From: Alistipes sp.
GTDB taxonomy: Bacteria > Bacteroidota > Bacteroidia > Bacteroidales > Rikenellaceae
Length of the DNA stretch: 61,955 nucleotides
Assembly: GCA_020026435.1 (NCBI GenBank)
Contig: JAHHQK010000009.1
Location: 1-61,955 of the forward strand
Reading direction: 5' to 3'
Shown here: piece after piece, positions 8,619 through 17,510 of the stretch
Layout of the letters: each line of letters starts with the position of its first letter
Position numbering within the stretch: position 1 is the first letter of the stretch
Made by a program: the position numbers and the translations under genes
The notes under the pieces: model-generated
The model's input: only the letters and a program-made list of their open reading frames with translations
What the model was told of the DNA's origin: nothing
Database searches by the model: none

Positions 8619-8738
8619 AATCACAGGTTAAAATTCCCCCCGCGCACCACTATCTGCGCGCAAGTAAAAATATGGTTAATCAAATATTTACAAGATTCAA
8701 TCTTAAAAGAGAACTAAAAAAGAGATTGGTTGACACTG

Positions 8739-8767
8739 CAAAGATACAAAATTTCCGAAATTTCAAA
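8739..8767 (-). promoter_or_regulatory. Candidate promoter of the DeoR-type regulator
   Basis: On the minus strand TATCTTTG (8739-8746) is a perfect -7 box. TTTG (8764-8767) lies 17 bases upstream, slightly short of the usual 19. The spacer between the boxes is an AAATTTC-rich inverted/direct repeat that could bind a regulator. Confidence 0.5.
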
Positions 8768-8785
8768 ACGGAATCTCGTTTTTTT

Positions 8786-8806
8786 AAAACGAAACACCAT
8801 CGAAAC
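8786..8806. promoter_or_regulatory. Candidate operator, copy 2 (regulator/agaS divergent spacer)
   Basis: The motif CGAAACACCATCGAAAC (8790-8806) preceded by AAAA differs from copy 1 in one base of 21. It lies between the regulator and agaS, 19 bases upstream of the -33 box of the regulator promoter, and can control both directions. The remainder of the 355-base spacer (8619-8973) is AT-rich and holds only promoter-like elements. Confidence 0.65.
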
Positions 8807-8934
8807 ATTATTTACGACACTCGCAAAGCACAAAACAAACTGAGAAACAATATAATAACAGCACACAAATATTCTCATACAATATAAAAGTGAAAATATA
8901 GGACATAAAACATTACGAATCTTTTGAAAAGTCT

Positions 8935-8942
8935 TATATTTG
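8935..8942 (+). promoter_or_regulatory. Possible -7 box of the agaS operon
   Basis: TATATTTG matches the Bacteroidetes -7 consensus 31 bases before the agaS ATG. There is no TTTG at the right distance upstream, so the promoter may depend on an activator or may lie elsewhere. Confidence 0.35.
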
Positions 8943-8973
8943 TATTGCCTAAAAAAATGTACCCAACCTCAAC

Positions 8974-10143
8974 ATGACAACCAAAGGACTTCATACTTAT
9001 CGGGAGATCATGCAACAACCCGAAATGTGGCTGCAGGAATACGAGTCGTTGTGTGCCCACCGTCAGCAGATCGCCGACTTTCTGGCCCGCCATCTGAACG
9101 CCGATACCCGGATCATATTCACCGGAGCAGGAACATCGGCCTACATCGGCGACATTCTGGAAGCAGGCGCGGCCTCCACCCCCTTTCGCGGGGCCCGGGC
9201 CATCCCCACGACCGACCTGGTCACCAATCCCGAATTGTGGTTGTCCCCCGAACAGGACACGCTTCTGATCTCGTTCGCCCGCTCGGGCGAGTCGCCCGAA
9301 AGCCTGGCCTCGATCCGTCTGGCCGACGAGATCTGCGGCAAACGCCTCACCCACATCTTCATCACCTGCAACGCCGAGGGGCAGCTGGCCCGCATGGCCC
9401 CCTCCTACCCCGACTGTCTGTTGCTGCTTCTCCCGCCGGAAACCGACGACAAGAGCCTGGCCATGAGCAGCAGTTTCTCGACCATGCTGCTCACGGGACT
9501 GCTTTTGGCCGATTTTGACAACATACTCCGACATCACGCTCATGTAGAGCGTCTTATGACCGACACCATAGCCTCGATGGCACTCTCGCTCGAGCCGATC
9601 CGCGAAATCGCAGGCCGGAATTTCAAGCGTGCGATATTCCTCGGCTCCGGTCCGCTGAAGGGCGTAGCCGAAGAGTCGCGGCTCAAGTTGCAGGAACTGA
9701 CCGACGGCGAGGTGATGTGTTGTTTCGATTCGTTTCTCGGCTTCCGCCACGGCCCCAAGGCCGTCATCAAGAAGGATGCCCTGCTCGTGTATCTGATAGC
9801 GGACGACCCCGAGGTCAGACGCTACGAAGAGGATCTGATCCGACAGATCGACGCCAACAACCGGGTGACGGCCGTGGTGAGCGTATCGTCCAGGCCCTTC
9901 GTGCTGAAAGGCATCAAGAACGATCTGAACGTGGTACTCAACGGAGGGGCATCCCGCCACGGAATCCTGAGCTGCGTGCCCTATGTCTTCACGGCCCAGC
10001 TGCTCGGCTACTTCAAGTCGCTCACCATGGGGCTTGATCCCGACTCCCCCTCGGTTTCGGGCAACATCTCGCGGGTGGTCGAAGGCGTAAGGATCTACCC
10101 CCGTCCGAAATCACCTGCGGACCACACCCCCGACACCTTATAA
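8974..10143 (+). CDS. agaS: SIS-domain amino-sugar isomerase/deaminase (AgaS family)
   Basis: AgaS converts galactosamine 6-phosphate to tagatose 6-phosphate and ammonia in the cytoplasm. The 389-residue product contains two SIS domains; visible signatures are FTGAGTSAYIGD (about residue 50), SFARSGESPES (about residue 105), FLGSGPLKGVAEES and the FRHGPKAV segment with the conserved His of amino-sugar SIS enzymes. The length is typical of AgaS rather than of GlmS (no glutaminase domain). It is the first gene of the plus-strand operon, 31 bases ahead of the PfkB kinase, which would act on its product. It is presumably controlled by the divergent DeoR-type regulator. Glucosamine instead of galactosamine specificity cannot be excluded from sequence alone. 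Confidence 0.88.
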   Translation: MTTKGLHTYREIMQQPEMWLQEYESLCAHRQQIADFLARHLNADTRIIFTGAGTSAYIGDILEAGAASTPFRGARAIPTTDLVTNPELWLSPEQDTLLISFARSGESPESLASIRLADEICGKRLTHIFITCNAEGQLARMAPSYPDCLLLLLPPETDDKSLAMSSSFSTMLLTGLLLADFDNILRHHAHVERLMTDTIASMALSLEPIREIAGRNFKRAIFLGSGPLKGVAEESRLKLQELTDGEVMCCFDSFLGFRHGPKAVIKKDALLVYLIADDPEVRRYEEDLIRQIDANNRVTAVVSVSSRPFVLKGIKNDLNVVLNGGASRHGILSCVPYVFTAQLLGYFKSLTMGLDPDSPSVSGNISRVVEGVRIYPRPKSPADHTPDTL

Positions 10144-10174
10144 TCCTTCAAAAAAAAGACACTGACCCATCACC

Positions 10175-11179
10175 ATGCAACCCAACACCTATAACCTATT
10201 ATATGATCAAACACCCGACCCCATGCAACGATTCGATGTGACGGCAATCGGCGAACTGAACGTCGATCTGATCATGGGCGGAATCGAAAGTTTCCCCGAA
10301 GTCGGAAAAGAAAAATACGCCCACCGTATGCTGCTCACCTTAGGCAGCTCGACGGCCATCTTCGCGGCCAACACCGCAGCACTGGGCACATCGACAGCCT
10401 TTGCAGGCATGATCGGCCGCGACACATTCGGTGGCGTTGTGAAGGATTCGCTCCGCCGTCAGGGTGTCGACACCTGCTTCGTGGTCGAATCGGAGCGGAC
10501 AACGACGGGAGTCACCGTCGTGATGAACTACGCCGACGACCGCGCCAATCTGACCTACCCGGGAGCCATGGACGAGCTTCGGCTCAAGGACCTCGACCCC
10601 ACGCTCTTCGACCGCACACGCCACATCCACCTCTCCTCGCTTTTCATGCAGGCCGGGCTGAGCCTCGACCTCGACGCCCTCTTCGAGAAGGCCATGGAGA
10701 AAGGTATGACACTCTCGCTCGATACACAGTGGGATCCCTCGGAGCAGTGGAATTTCGATCTAAGGAAGTATCTCCCCATGATCGACCTCTTCATGCCCAA
10801 CCAGACCGAACTGATCGCCATGACCCACACCCACTCGCTCGACGAGGCCATCCGCTACATCATCCCCTTCATCAAGCACGCCGCCGTAATCAAGTGCGGA
10901 GCCCAGGGCTCACTGCTCGTACTCAACGACGGTCGCACGATCCCCGCCCCGGCCTACACCAACCGGCAGGTGGTCGACACAGTCGGTGCAGGAGACAGTT
11001 TCAATGCGGGATTCATCCACGCCTTCATCCGCGGATGCGACCTTGAGGAGTGCCAACGCCTGGGCAACCTGATGGGTGCGCTCAACACTACGGCAGCAGG
11101 CGGTACGGGAGCCTTCTCGCCCAAGGAGACGATTTCCCAACGGATCTATGATCTGTTCGGCGAGCAAATAGACCTGTAA
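10175..11179 (+). CDS. PfkB-family sugar kinase
   Basis: The 334-residue product is a ribokinase-like carbohydrate kinase: an N-terminal TAIGELNVDLIMGG strand, an NQTELIAM segment, and the PfkB signature VVDTVGAGDSFNAGF with the catalytic Asp in GAGDS near the C-terminus. In this context it could phosphorylate tagatose 6-phosphate made by AgaS, or a neutral sugar released by the glycosidases; the sequence does not decide. The ATG at 10175 gives 16 residues ahead of the domain; a second ATG at 10223 (MQRFDVTAIG) fits the family start better and is a real alternative. It sits 33 bases before the exported amidohydrolase. Confidence 0.85.
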   Translation: MQPNTYNLLYDQTPDPMQRFDVTAIGELNVDLIMGGIESFPEVGKEKYAHRMLLTLGSSTAIFAANTAALGTSTAFAGMIGRDTFGGVVKDSLRRQGVDTCFVVESERTTTGVTVVMNYADDRANLTYPGAMDELRLKDLDPTLFDRTRHIHLSSLFMQAGLSLDLDALFEKAMEKGMTLSLDTQWDPSEQWNFDLRKYLPMIDLFMPNQTELIAMTHTHSLDEAIRYIIPFIKHAAVIKCGAQGSLLVLNDGRTIPAPAYTNRQVVDTVGAGDSFNAGFIHAFIRGCDLEECQRLGNLMGALNTTAAGGTGAFSPKETISQRIYDLFGEQIDL

Positions 11180-11212
11180 AAAAATGTCTAACACCATAAA
11201 AACCAACCCAAA

Positions 11213-12343
11213 ATGAAATACCTGAACTTAATGCTGGCTGTCGGAGTGCTTTCGTGGCATGGAGCGGCCGATGCCCAAACCCAAGAAGAGGCCTTCAAGG
11301 CCCGCATCCAAGAGGCCAAAGAGCTGAAATTAAAGGATTTTGAGCCGCATTCGATCTTCAATATTCCCGAGACTCACGTCGAAAAGGCCCGTTTCAGCGT
11401 GATCGACGCCCACTCGCACGACTACGCACTGACCGACGAAGAGATCCGCAAATGGATCGAGACGCAGAAGAAATGCGGCATCGAAAAAACCCATATCATG
11501 CACTGCGAATGGATCGGCCGACCCTTCGAGGAGATCGTCCGCAACTATGGTCCCTACAAGGATCACTTCGCTTTCTGGTGCTGCTTCGACTACACGGGAT
11601 TCGACAAGCCGGGATGGGAGAAACACGCTCTGGAGAGTCTGAACCGCGCCTGGGAGCTGGGAGCCGTCGGTGTCGGCGAGATGGACGACAAAGGCTTCGG
11701 CGACACCTACGCACGCCCCGTGTCGGGTAAGGGCATCCACCTGGACGATCCCCGTCTGCGCCCGCTCATCGAGCGTTGCGGCGAACTCGGAATGCCGATC
11801 AACATCCACGTGGCCGAGCCGATCTGGATGTACCAGCCCCTCGACAACCACAACGACGGACTGCTCAACGGCGCCACATGGGCCATCGATACCACTCAGG
11901 AGGGCTGCTACGACTACGAGGAGCTGATGCAGTCGTTTGAACGCGCTCTGAAAGCCTATCCCAACACCACCTTCATCGCCTGCCACTACCTCAACATGAC
12001 ACAGGATCTGGAGCGTCTGGGCGCACTGCTGGATCGCTACCCCAATTTCTACATCGACCTGGCCGGACGTTTGGCCGAATCGACCGTCACGCCGCGAGCC
12101 ACCCGCCGCTTCCTGATCAAATACGCCGACCGAGTACTCTACGGCACCGACAACGGCACCGAGGCCGACATGTACCAACTCTCGTTCCGACTGCTGGAGA
12201 CCGAAGACGAACACATCTACAACCCCAATTTCGGCTACCACTGGTCTTACAGCGCGCTGAACCTGCCGGACGATGTACTAAAGAAGATCTACCACGACAA
12301 TGCCACACGTTTATTCCAACGCAAAAAGATTTCCAAAAAATAA
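11213..12343 (+). CDS. Exported amidohydrolase-2-family protein
   Basis: The 376-residue product begins with a cleavable signal (MKYLNLMLAVGVLSWHGAADAQ), so it acts in the periplasm. The mature part is a TIM-barrel metal hydrolase: VIDAHSHDY in place of the usual H-x-H strand, INIHVAEP, FIACHYLN and VLYGTDNG near the C-terminus give the metal-ligand pattern of the amidohydrolase_2 family. The family includes decarboxylases, lactonases and amidases, so the reaction is open. Its place between a sugar kinase and a GH36 glycosidase suggests action on a released sugar. It does not resemble the cytoplasmic NagA/AgaA deacetylases, although no other deacetylase is seen in the locus. Confidence 0.8.
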   Translation: MKYLNLMLAVGVLSWHGAADAQTQEEAFKARIQEAKELKLKDFEPHSIFNIPETHVEKARFSVIDAHSHDYALTDEEIRKWIETQKKCGIEKTHIMHCEWIGRPFEEIVRNYGPYKDHFAFWCCFDYTGFDKPGWEKHALESLNRAWELGAVGVGEMDDKGFGDTYARPVSGKGIHLDDPRLRPLIERCGELGMPINIHVAEPIWMYQPLDNHNDGLLNGATWAIDTTQEGCYDYEELMQSFERALKAYPNTTFIACHYLNMTQDLERLGALLDRYPNFYIDLAGRLAESTVTPRATRRFLIKYADRVLYGTDNGTEADMYQLSFRLLETEDEHIYNPNFGYHWSYSALNLPDDVLKKIYHDNATRLFQRKKISKK

Positions 12344-12365
12344 CAATTCTTCACGACACCTTACG

Positions 12366-14372
12366 ATGAACCGGAGTCTGCAATTGATGATGACACTTAT
12401 GGTCGGCCTGTGCTCAGGCTGCGGACCAGAAGTGTCGTTCTCAAACGGAGACCTGATCATCGAGGTCGACAACCGGATGCACTGGCGCGTCGAGAATGCG
12501 GACTCCCGGGTCGGAACCTTCCACGAAGCGTTCTACCCCGAGGGATCTCTCTGCGTCGATGATCTGACGCTGGCCGATTTCAAGATCCAGCAGGCAGAAT
12601 GCGACTCCACGGGATACCACCTCGTCGGCCGGTGCGACCGCGGGGATGTATCCTTCGAGAAACACTGGAGCATACGCCGCCTCACATCGCTGCCCGGCAT
12701 GGCTCTGGTCGAGACCTTCTACGTCAACCGCGGCCGCAGCGTCACGCTCCACTCCACAGACCAGATGCAGATGAGGATCGACGTCGATTCGATGGTCTGG
12801 TCGTTCCAGCCCTCCACCTCGATGATGCGCCGGGACTGGATCCAGCCCGTCACCCGGGGATTCGAACAGGAGAATTTCCTGGGGATGAACAACACCGACT
12901 ACGGAGGCGGCATCCCGATGGTCGATCTCTGGCGCAAGGACGGCGGCATGGCTACGGGTCTGGTCGAGCCCACACTCCAACCCGTGTCGATGCCCGTCAA
13001 GTGGATGCGCACCCGCAATTCGGCATCGATGTCCCTCCACCGCGAGTACGCCTGGCTGCCGGAGCTGAAACCGGGGGACACCCTGCGTTTAGACAAATCG
13101 TTCGTGGCCGTACATCGGGGCGACTTCTACAATCCGCTCCACCTCTTTGCCCGGTACATGAAGCAATACGTCGGAATCCGCTTTGCGGATTCCGAGCCCG
13201 AGGCCTTTGAACCGGTTTGGGGTGCGTGGGGCTACAAGCGGGACTTCACCCCCGAGGAGGTGATCGCCACTCTGCCCAAAGTCGCCGAACTGGGATTCGG
13301 ATGGGTCGATATCGACGACGGATACCAAAAGTGCGAGGGTGACTGGGAGCCTTGTGAGAGATTCCCCCACGGCGGACGCGATATGCGCCGCATGGCCGAC
13401 AGCATCCACGCCTACGGCATGAAGGCCAAGTTGTGGTGGGCCCCTTTGGCCGCCGACCCCGACTCCGAGATTCTGAAACGCCACCCCGAGATGCTGCTGC
13501 TCACCAACGAAGGAGCCTACCGCTTCATCACCTGGTGGAATAGCTTCTACCTCTCGCCGAGCAATCCCACCACTCGCGAATATTCACTTGCGCTGGTCGA
13601 CCGTTTCCTCCGCGAGTGGAATTACGACGGTCTGAAACTCGACGGCCAGCATCTGAACTGCTGCCCCGAGGACTACAACCGACAAAACGGTCTTGAACAT
13701 GCGATCCAAGCCCCCAAGCAGCTGCCCCTGTTCTACAAGAGCCTGTTCGACCACGCCCGCTCGATCAAGGACTACGCCGTCATCGAGCTTTGCCCGTGCG
13801 GTTGTGCCTTCAACTTCTTCAATATGCCCTACATCAACCAGGCGGTGGCCTCCGACCCCATGTCGAGCCGACAGATCCGCCAGCGTTGCAAGACCTACAA
13901 GGCCATCAACCAGAGTCTGGCCTTCTTCGCCGATCATGTGGAGCTGAGTGACAAAGGTTGCGACTTCGCCACGCAGGTCGGCATCGGAGCGGTCCCGGGA
14001 TCGAAATTCACCTGGTCCGAGAACCCCGATCCCGGGCAGGATTTCCTGCTGACTCCCGAAAAGGAGGAACTGTTCCGCAAATGGATCGGGATCTACCGCC
14101 AGAAGATGCTCTCCCGGGGCCGGTACCTGAACCTCTACGACATCGGATGGGACACGCCCGAATGCCACGTCATCGAGCGTGAGGGTCGTATGTACTACGC
14201 CTTCTATGCCGAGGAGTGGAGCGGTGCCGGGATCACCCTCCGAGGGCTGGATCCCCAAAGGACATATACGGTCTGCGAATACGCCGACTCGCAACGCGAA
14301 TACACAGTCGAGGGACGCAACCCCGTAATCCGACCCCGATTCCGGGACTCGTATCTGATCGAGGTCTACTGA
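12366..14372 (+). CDS. GH36-like lipoprotein (alpha-galactosidase or alpha-N-acetylgalactosaminidase)
   Basis: The 668-residue product has a short signal with a lipobox (VGLCSGCGP), then a beta-sandwich region and a TIM barrel. GH36-type retaining active-site residues are visible: the nucleophile Asp426 in LKLDGQH and the acid/base Asp497 in ASDPMSSRQIRQR. The substrate-pocket segment GWVDIDDGYQ and KLWWAPLAADP precede them. GH36 covers alpha-galactosidases and alpha-GalNAcases; given AgaS and GH109 in the same locus, either would make sense for trimming host O-glycans. The ATG at 12366 begins the signal peptide; it is 22 bases after the amidohydrolase gene. A purine-rich spacer of about 105 bases without an obvious promoter separates it from susC. 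Confidence 0.85.
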   Translation: MNRSLQLMMTLMVGLCSGCGPEVSFSNGDLIIEVDNRMHWRVENADSRVGTFHEAFYPEGSLCVDDLTLADFKIQQAECDSTGYHLVGRCDRGDVSFEKHWSIRRLTSLPGMALVETFYVNRGRSVTLHSTDQMQMRIDVDSMVWSFQPSTSMMRRDWIQPVTRGFEQENFLGMNNTDYGGGIPMVDLWRKDGGMATGLVEPTLQPVSMPVKWMRTRNSASMSLHREYAWLPELKPGDTLRLDKSFVAVHRGDFYNPLHLFARYMKQYVGIRFADSEPEAFEPVWGAWGYKRDFTPEEVIATLPKVAELGFGWVDIDDGYQKCEGDWEPCERFPHGGRDMRRMADSIHAYGMKAKLWWAPLAADPDSEILKRHPEMLLLTNEGAYRFITWWNSFYLSPSNPTTREYSLALVDRFLREWNYDGLKLDGQHLNCCPEDYNRQNGLEHAIQAPKQLPLFYKSLFDHARSIKDYAVIELCPCGCAFNFFNMPYINQAVASDPMSSRQIRQRCKTYKAINQSLAFFADHVELSDKGCDFATQVGIGAVPGSKFTWSENPDPGQDFLLTPEKEELFRKWIGIYRQKMLSRGRYLNLYDIGWDTPECHVIEREGRMYYAFYAEEWSGAGITLRGLDPQRTYTVCEYADSQREYTVEGRNPVIRPRFRDSYLIEVY

Positions 14373-14479
14373 CAACGAAAGACAAGAGAACAAAGAGATA
14401 AAAAAGAGGAAGACAAGAGAAAGAGACTGAGATATGCAATAACGAATCAAAAACCAACAACTAACTTAAATTCAAAAAC

Positions 14480-17473
14480 ATGAAATTTCTACACAAGATG
14501 CAATTATTCTATGCGTTGTTCCTCCTGTTGTCCACAACAGGTGTCTACGCACAGTCCGCAGTGCGGGGATTGGTGTCTTCGGGAGAAGACGGCCAGCCGC
14601 TAATCGGTGTGACGGTCTATGTCGAGACGGACATGACCCGCGGTACCACCACCGATGCCGAAGGCCACTATTCGCTCCAGGCCAAACCCGAGGAAGTACT
14701 GGTATTCAGCTTCATCGGCTTCCAGACCGTCAAGGAGAAGGTCAACCGGCGCACGACCATCGACGTCAAAATGCCCTCGCAGGCCAACGAGTTGGACGAA
14801 GTCGTGGTGATGGGTTATTCGGCACAGAAAAAGACCGAACTTTCGAGTTCGATCGTGTCGATCAAAGGCGATGAACTGACCAATGTCACCACCCCCGATG
14901 TAGGAAATATGTTACAGGGCAAGGCCGCCGGTGTGCTGGTCTACAACACGTCGGGACAGCCCGGTTCCAACGCCACGATCCGCGTCAGAGGTACTGGCTC
15001 CATTTCGGCCAACTCCGACCCGCTGTACGTCGTCGACGGAATCATCGGCGGCACATTCAACCCCAACGACGTCGAGACACTGACCGTCCTGAAGGATGCC
15101 GGAGCAACGGCCATCTACGGATCGGAAGGTGCGGGTGGTGTCATCGTCATTACCACCAAGTCGGCCAAGAAGGGCCAGCAGACGGCCGTCAACGTCAAGA
15201 TCTCGGCCGGTATCAAGCAGGTTCTCGACGGCAACATGAAGATGATGAACTCGCGCGAACTGTATGAGACCCAAAAGAAGTTCATGCCCGAGGTATTGTT
15301 CAACACCCAGCGTCCCGCCACCCTGCTGGATCAGGATTTCGACTGGCTCGACCACGTATTCCGCACGGGTGTCGTACAGAACTACTACGCCTCGCTGGCC
15401 GGAAGCACCGGCAAGACCAGCTACTTCATCAGCCTGGACCACTACAACGAGGAAGGTACGTTGATCAACACCAAATACGCCCGCACGACGGCCCGCGTCA
15501 ACCTGTCGACCGACCTGTCGAGCAAGGTAAAACTCAACACGCGTATCGCCTACACCAACACCCGCGACAAGAGCGCATCGAGCTACATGACACTGGAGGG
15601 TTCCTACGGCATGCTGCCCTGGGACAATCCCTACAACGCCGACGGGACTCCCAAGGATCTGATCCACGACTCGTCGCTGCCCTGGCTCTCGCAGCAGCGC
15701 TACAACACCTTCTTCAACGAGCAGTACAACTACGCCAAATCCCACGGCAACAACCTCTCGGCCGACCTTCAGCTCTCGTGGCAGATCACCCCATGGCTGT
15801 CGATAAGCAGTTCGAACCGTTTCTCACTGGCCAATTCCAAATACTCGGTATTCATCGACCCCCGCACCTGCTCCAAAGGAGAGCCGCTCCAGGGTTCTCT
15901 GTCGCAGACCTCCAACGAGGGATGGGGCATCTCGACTTCCAACGTGCTGAAAGCCTCCAAGCAGTTCGGCAACCACAGCATCAACGGTCTGTTGGGTTAT
16001 GAGTACGGAATCAACAAAGACGAGATGATGTCGGCCATGGGTAAGGACATGCCCGCCGGAATGTCGTCGCTCGATGTCACGCAACCCTACTCCGTCGGCG
16101 GTTACGACCTCTGGGGCGAAGGTTACTCGTTCTTTGCACAGGCTCAGTACAGCTACGCCAACAAATATATGCTCACGGCTTCGTTCCGTGCAGATGCCAG
16201 TTCGAAATTCGCACCCAAGAACCGTACGGGTTACTTCCCCTCGGTAGCCGGCGCATGGGTCATCAGCCGCGAGAAGTGGCTGGCTGACAGCAACGTCCTC
16301 AAACTGCTCAAGCTGCGTGCATCGTGGGGCGAGACCGGTAACTCGAGCATCGGTTCGTACATGTATCTGGATTCCTACAAGTTCTCGAGCCAGTATCAGC
16401 AGAACGTCACCGCCATGCCCGTACGCAAAGCCAACCCCTACCTGGGCTGGGAGACTGCCGACATGACGTCGGTCGGTGTCGATGTCAATCTGTGGGACCG
16501 TATTGAGCTGACGATGGACTTCTACCACATTGTCAACAAAGACCTGCTGCTCAACGTCCCGACTGCTCCCCACACCGGATTCTTCGACAAGCTGGACAAT
16601 GCCGGCCGCGTCCGCAACCGCGGTTTCGAGGCCGTACTGACCACCACCAACATCCTCCACAAGAACTTCTCGTGGACCACCTCGTTCAACATCTCGCTCA
16701 ACCGCAACAAGGTGCTTTGGACGCCTTCGACCGAGGGATTCCTCCAGTCGAACTTCGCCGGAACGGTGACTCAACTCGTACGCCCGGGCCACGACATCTA
16801 CAGCTGGTATATGCCCAAATGGCTGGGTGTCGATCCCACGAACGGTGACCCCGTATGGGAGAAAGTCGTACGCGACGAAAACGGCAATATCATCAACCGC
16901 GTGCCGACCAACAAGGTCAACGAGGCCGAAAAACAGATCGTCGGTACCGCCACCCCGAAATTCAGCGGTGGTTTGAGCAACTCGTTCAAGTTCTTCAACT
17001 TCTCGCTCGACGTATTCTGCAACTTCGTCTACGGCAACAAGATCTTCAACTTCGACCGCACGCTCTACGATAACGACGGTGCCCGTAGCGACTTCAACAT
17101 GGTCTCGATGGACAACGGTCTGAAATGGAAGCGTTGGGAGAAACCCGGCGACGCCGCCACTCACCCCAAACTCGTGGCCTTCGGCAACAAGAACTCCGAC
17201 GCCGTGTCGTCGCGTTACCTCGAGGACGGCAGTTTCTTCCGCATCAAGAACATCACCCTGGCCTACGACTTCCCCAAGCAGCTGCTCCAGAAGATCCACA
17301 TGAGAGGTCTGAGAGTCTACTTCTCGGCCGACAACGTGGCAACCTTCACACGCTTCTCGGGCATGGACCCCGAGGTCAATCTCCAGGGTTCGCGCGGCGT
17401 GCTGGCCGGCCTCTACCAGTCGCCCTACCCCGTGGGCCGCACTTTCACCTTCGGTCTCGATCTGACCTTCTAA
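14480..17473 (+). CDS. SusC/RagA-type TonB-dependent outer-membrane transporter
   Basis: The 997-residue product has a signal peptide (ending VYAQS, about residue 26), an N-terminal carboxypeptidase-regulatory-like beta-sandwich (GLVSSGEDGQPLIGVTVYVE), a plug domain beginning near LDEVVVMGYSAQKK with IRVRGTGSI and VVDGIIGG, and a long beta-barrel ending in an aromatic residue (FTFGLDLTF). It imports oligosaccharides across the outer membrane with TonB energy and forms a lidded pore with the SusD protein encoded 37 bases downstream. No N-terminal secretin/TonB-regulation (STN) domain is present, so it does not signal to an anti-sigma factor in the usual way; regulation is better explained by the DeoR-type protein. 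Confidence 0.95.
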   Translation: MKFLHKMQLFYALFLLLSTTGVYAQSAVRGLVSSGEDGQPLIGVTVYVETDMTRGTTTDAEGHYSLQAKPEEVLVFSFIGFQTVKEKVNRRTTIDVKMPSQANELDEVVVMGYSAQKKTELSSSIVSIKGDELTNVTTPDVGNMLQGKAAGVLVYNTSGQPGSNATIRVRGTGSISANSDPLYVVDGIIGGTFNPNDVETLTVLKDAGATAIYGSEGAGGVIVITTKSAKKGQQTAVNVKISAGIKQVLDGNMKMMNSRELYETQKKFMPEVLFNTQRPATLLDQDFDWLDHVFRTGVVQNYYASLAGSTGKTSYFISLDHYNEEGTLINTKYARTTARVNLSTDLSSKVKLNTRIAYTNTRDKSASSYMTLEGSYGMLPWDNPYNADGTPKDLIHDSSLPWLSQQRYNTFFNEQYNYAKSHGNNLSADLQLSWQITPWLSISSSNRFSLANSKYSVFIDPRTCSKGEPLQGSLSQTSNEGWGISTSNVLKASKQFGNHSINGLLGYEYGINKDEMMSAMGKDMPAGMSSLDVTQPYSVGGYDLWGEGYSFFAQAQYSYANKYMLTASFRADASSKFAPKNRTGYFPSVAGAWVISREKWLADSNVLKLLKLRASWGETGNSSIGSYMYLDSYKFSSQYQQNVTAMPVRKANPYLGWETADMTSVGVDVNLWDRIELTMDFYHIVNKDLLLNVPTAPHTGFFDKLDNAGRVRNRGFEAVLTTTNILHKNFSWTTSFNISLNRNKVLWTPSTEGFLQSNFAGTVTQLVRPGHDIYSWYMPKWLGVDPTNGDPVWEKVVRDENGNIINRVPTNKVNEAEKQIVGTATPKFSGGLSNSFKFFNFSLDVFCNFVYGNKIFNFDRTLYDNDGARSDFNMVSMDNGLKWKRWEKPGDAATHPKLVAFGNKNSDAVSSRYLEDGSFFRIKNITLAYDFPKQLLQKIHMRGLRVYFSADNVATFTRFSGMDPEVNLQGSRGVLAGLYQSPYPVGRTFTFGLDLTF

Positions 17474-17510
17474 CCCCAATGAATTTATCATCCAACCGAA
17501 AAATCACAAA

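Noticed and set aside
15824..17491. Open frame of 555 codons on the minus strand
   Set aside because: Antisense of susC, with shadow-type composition.
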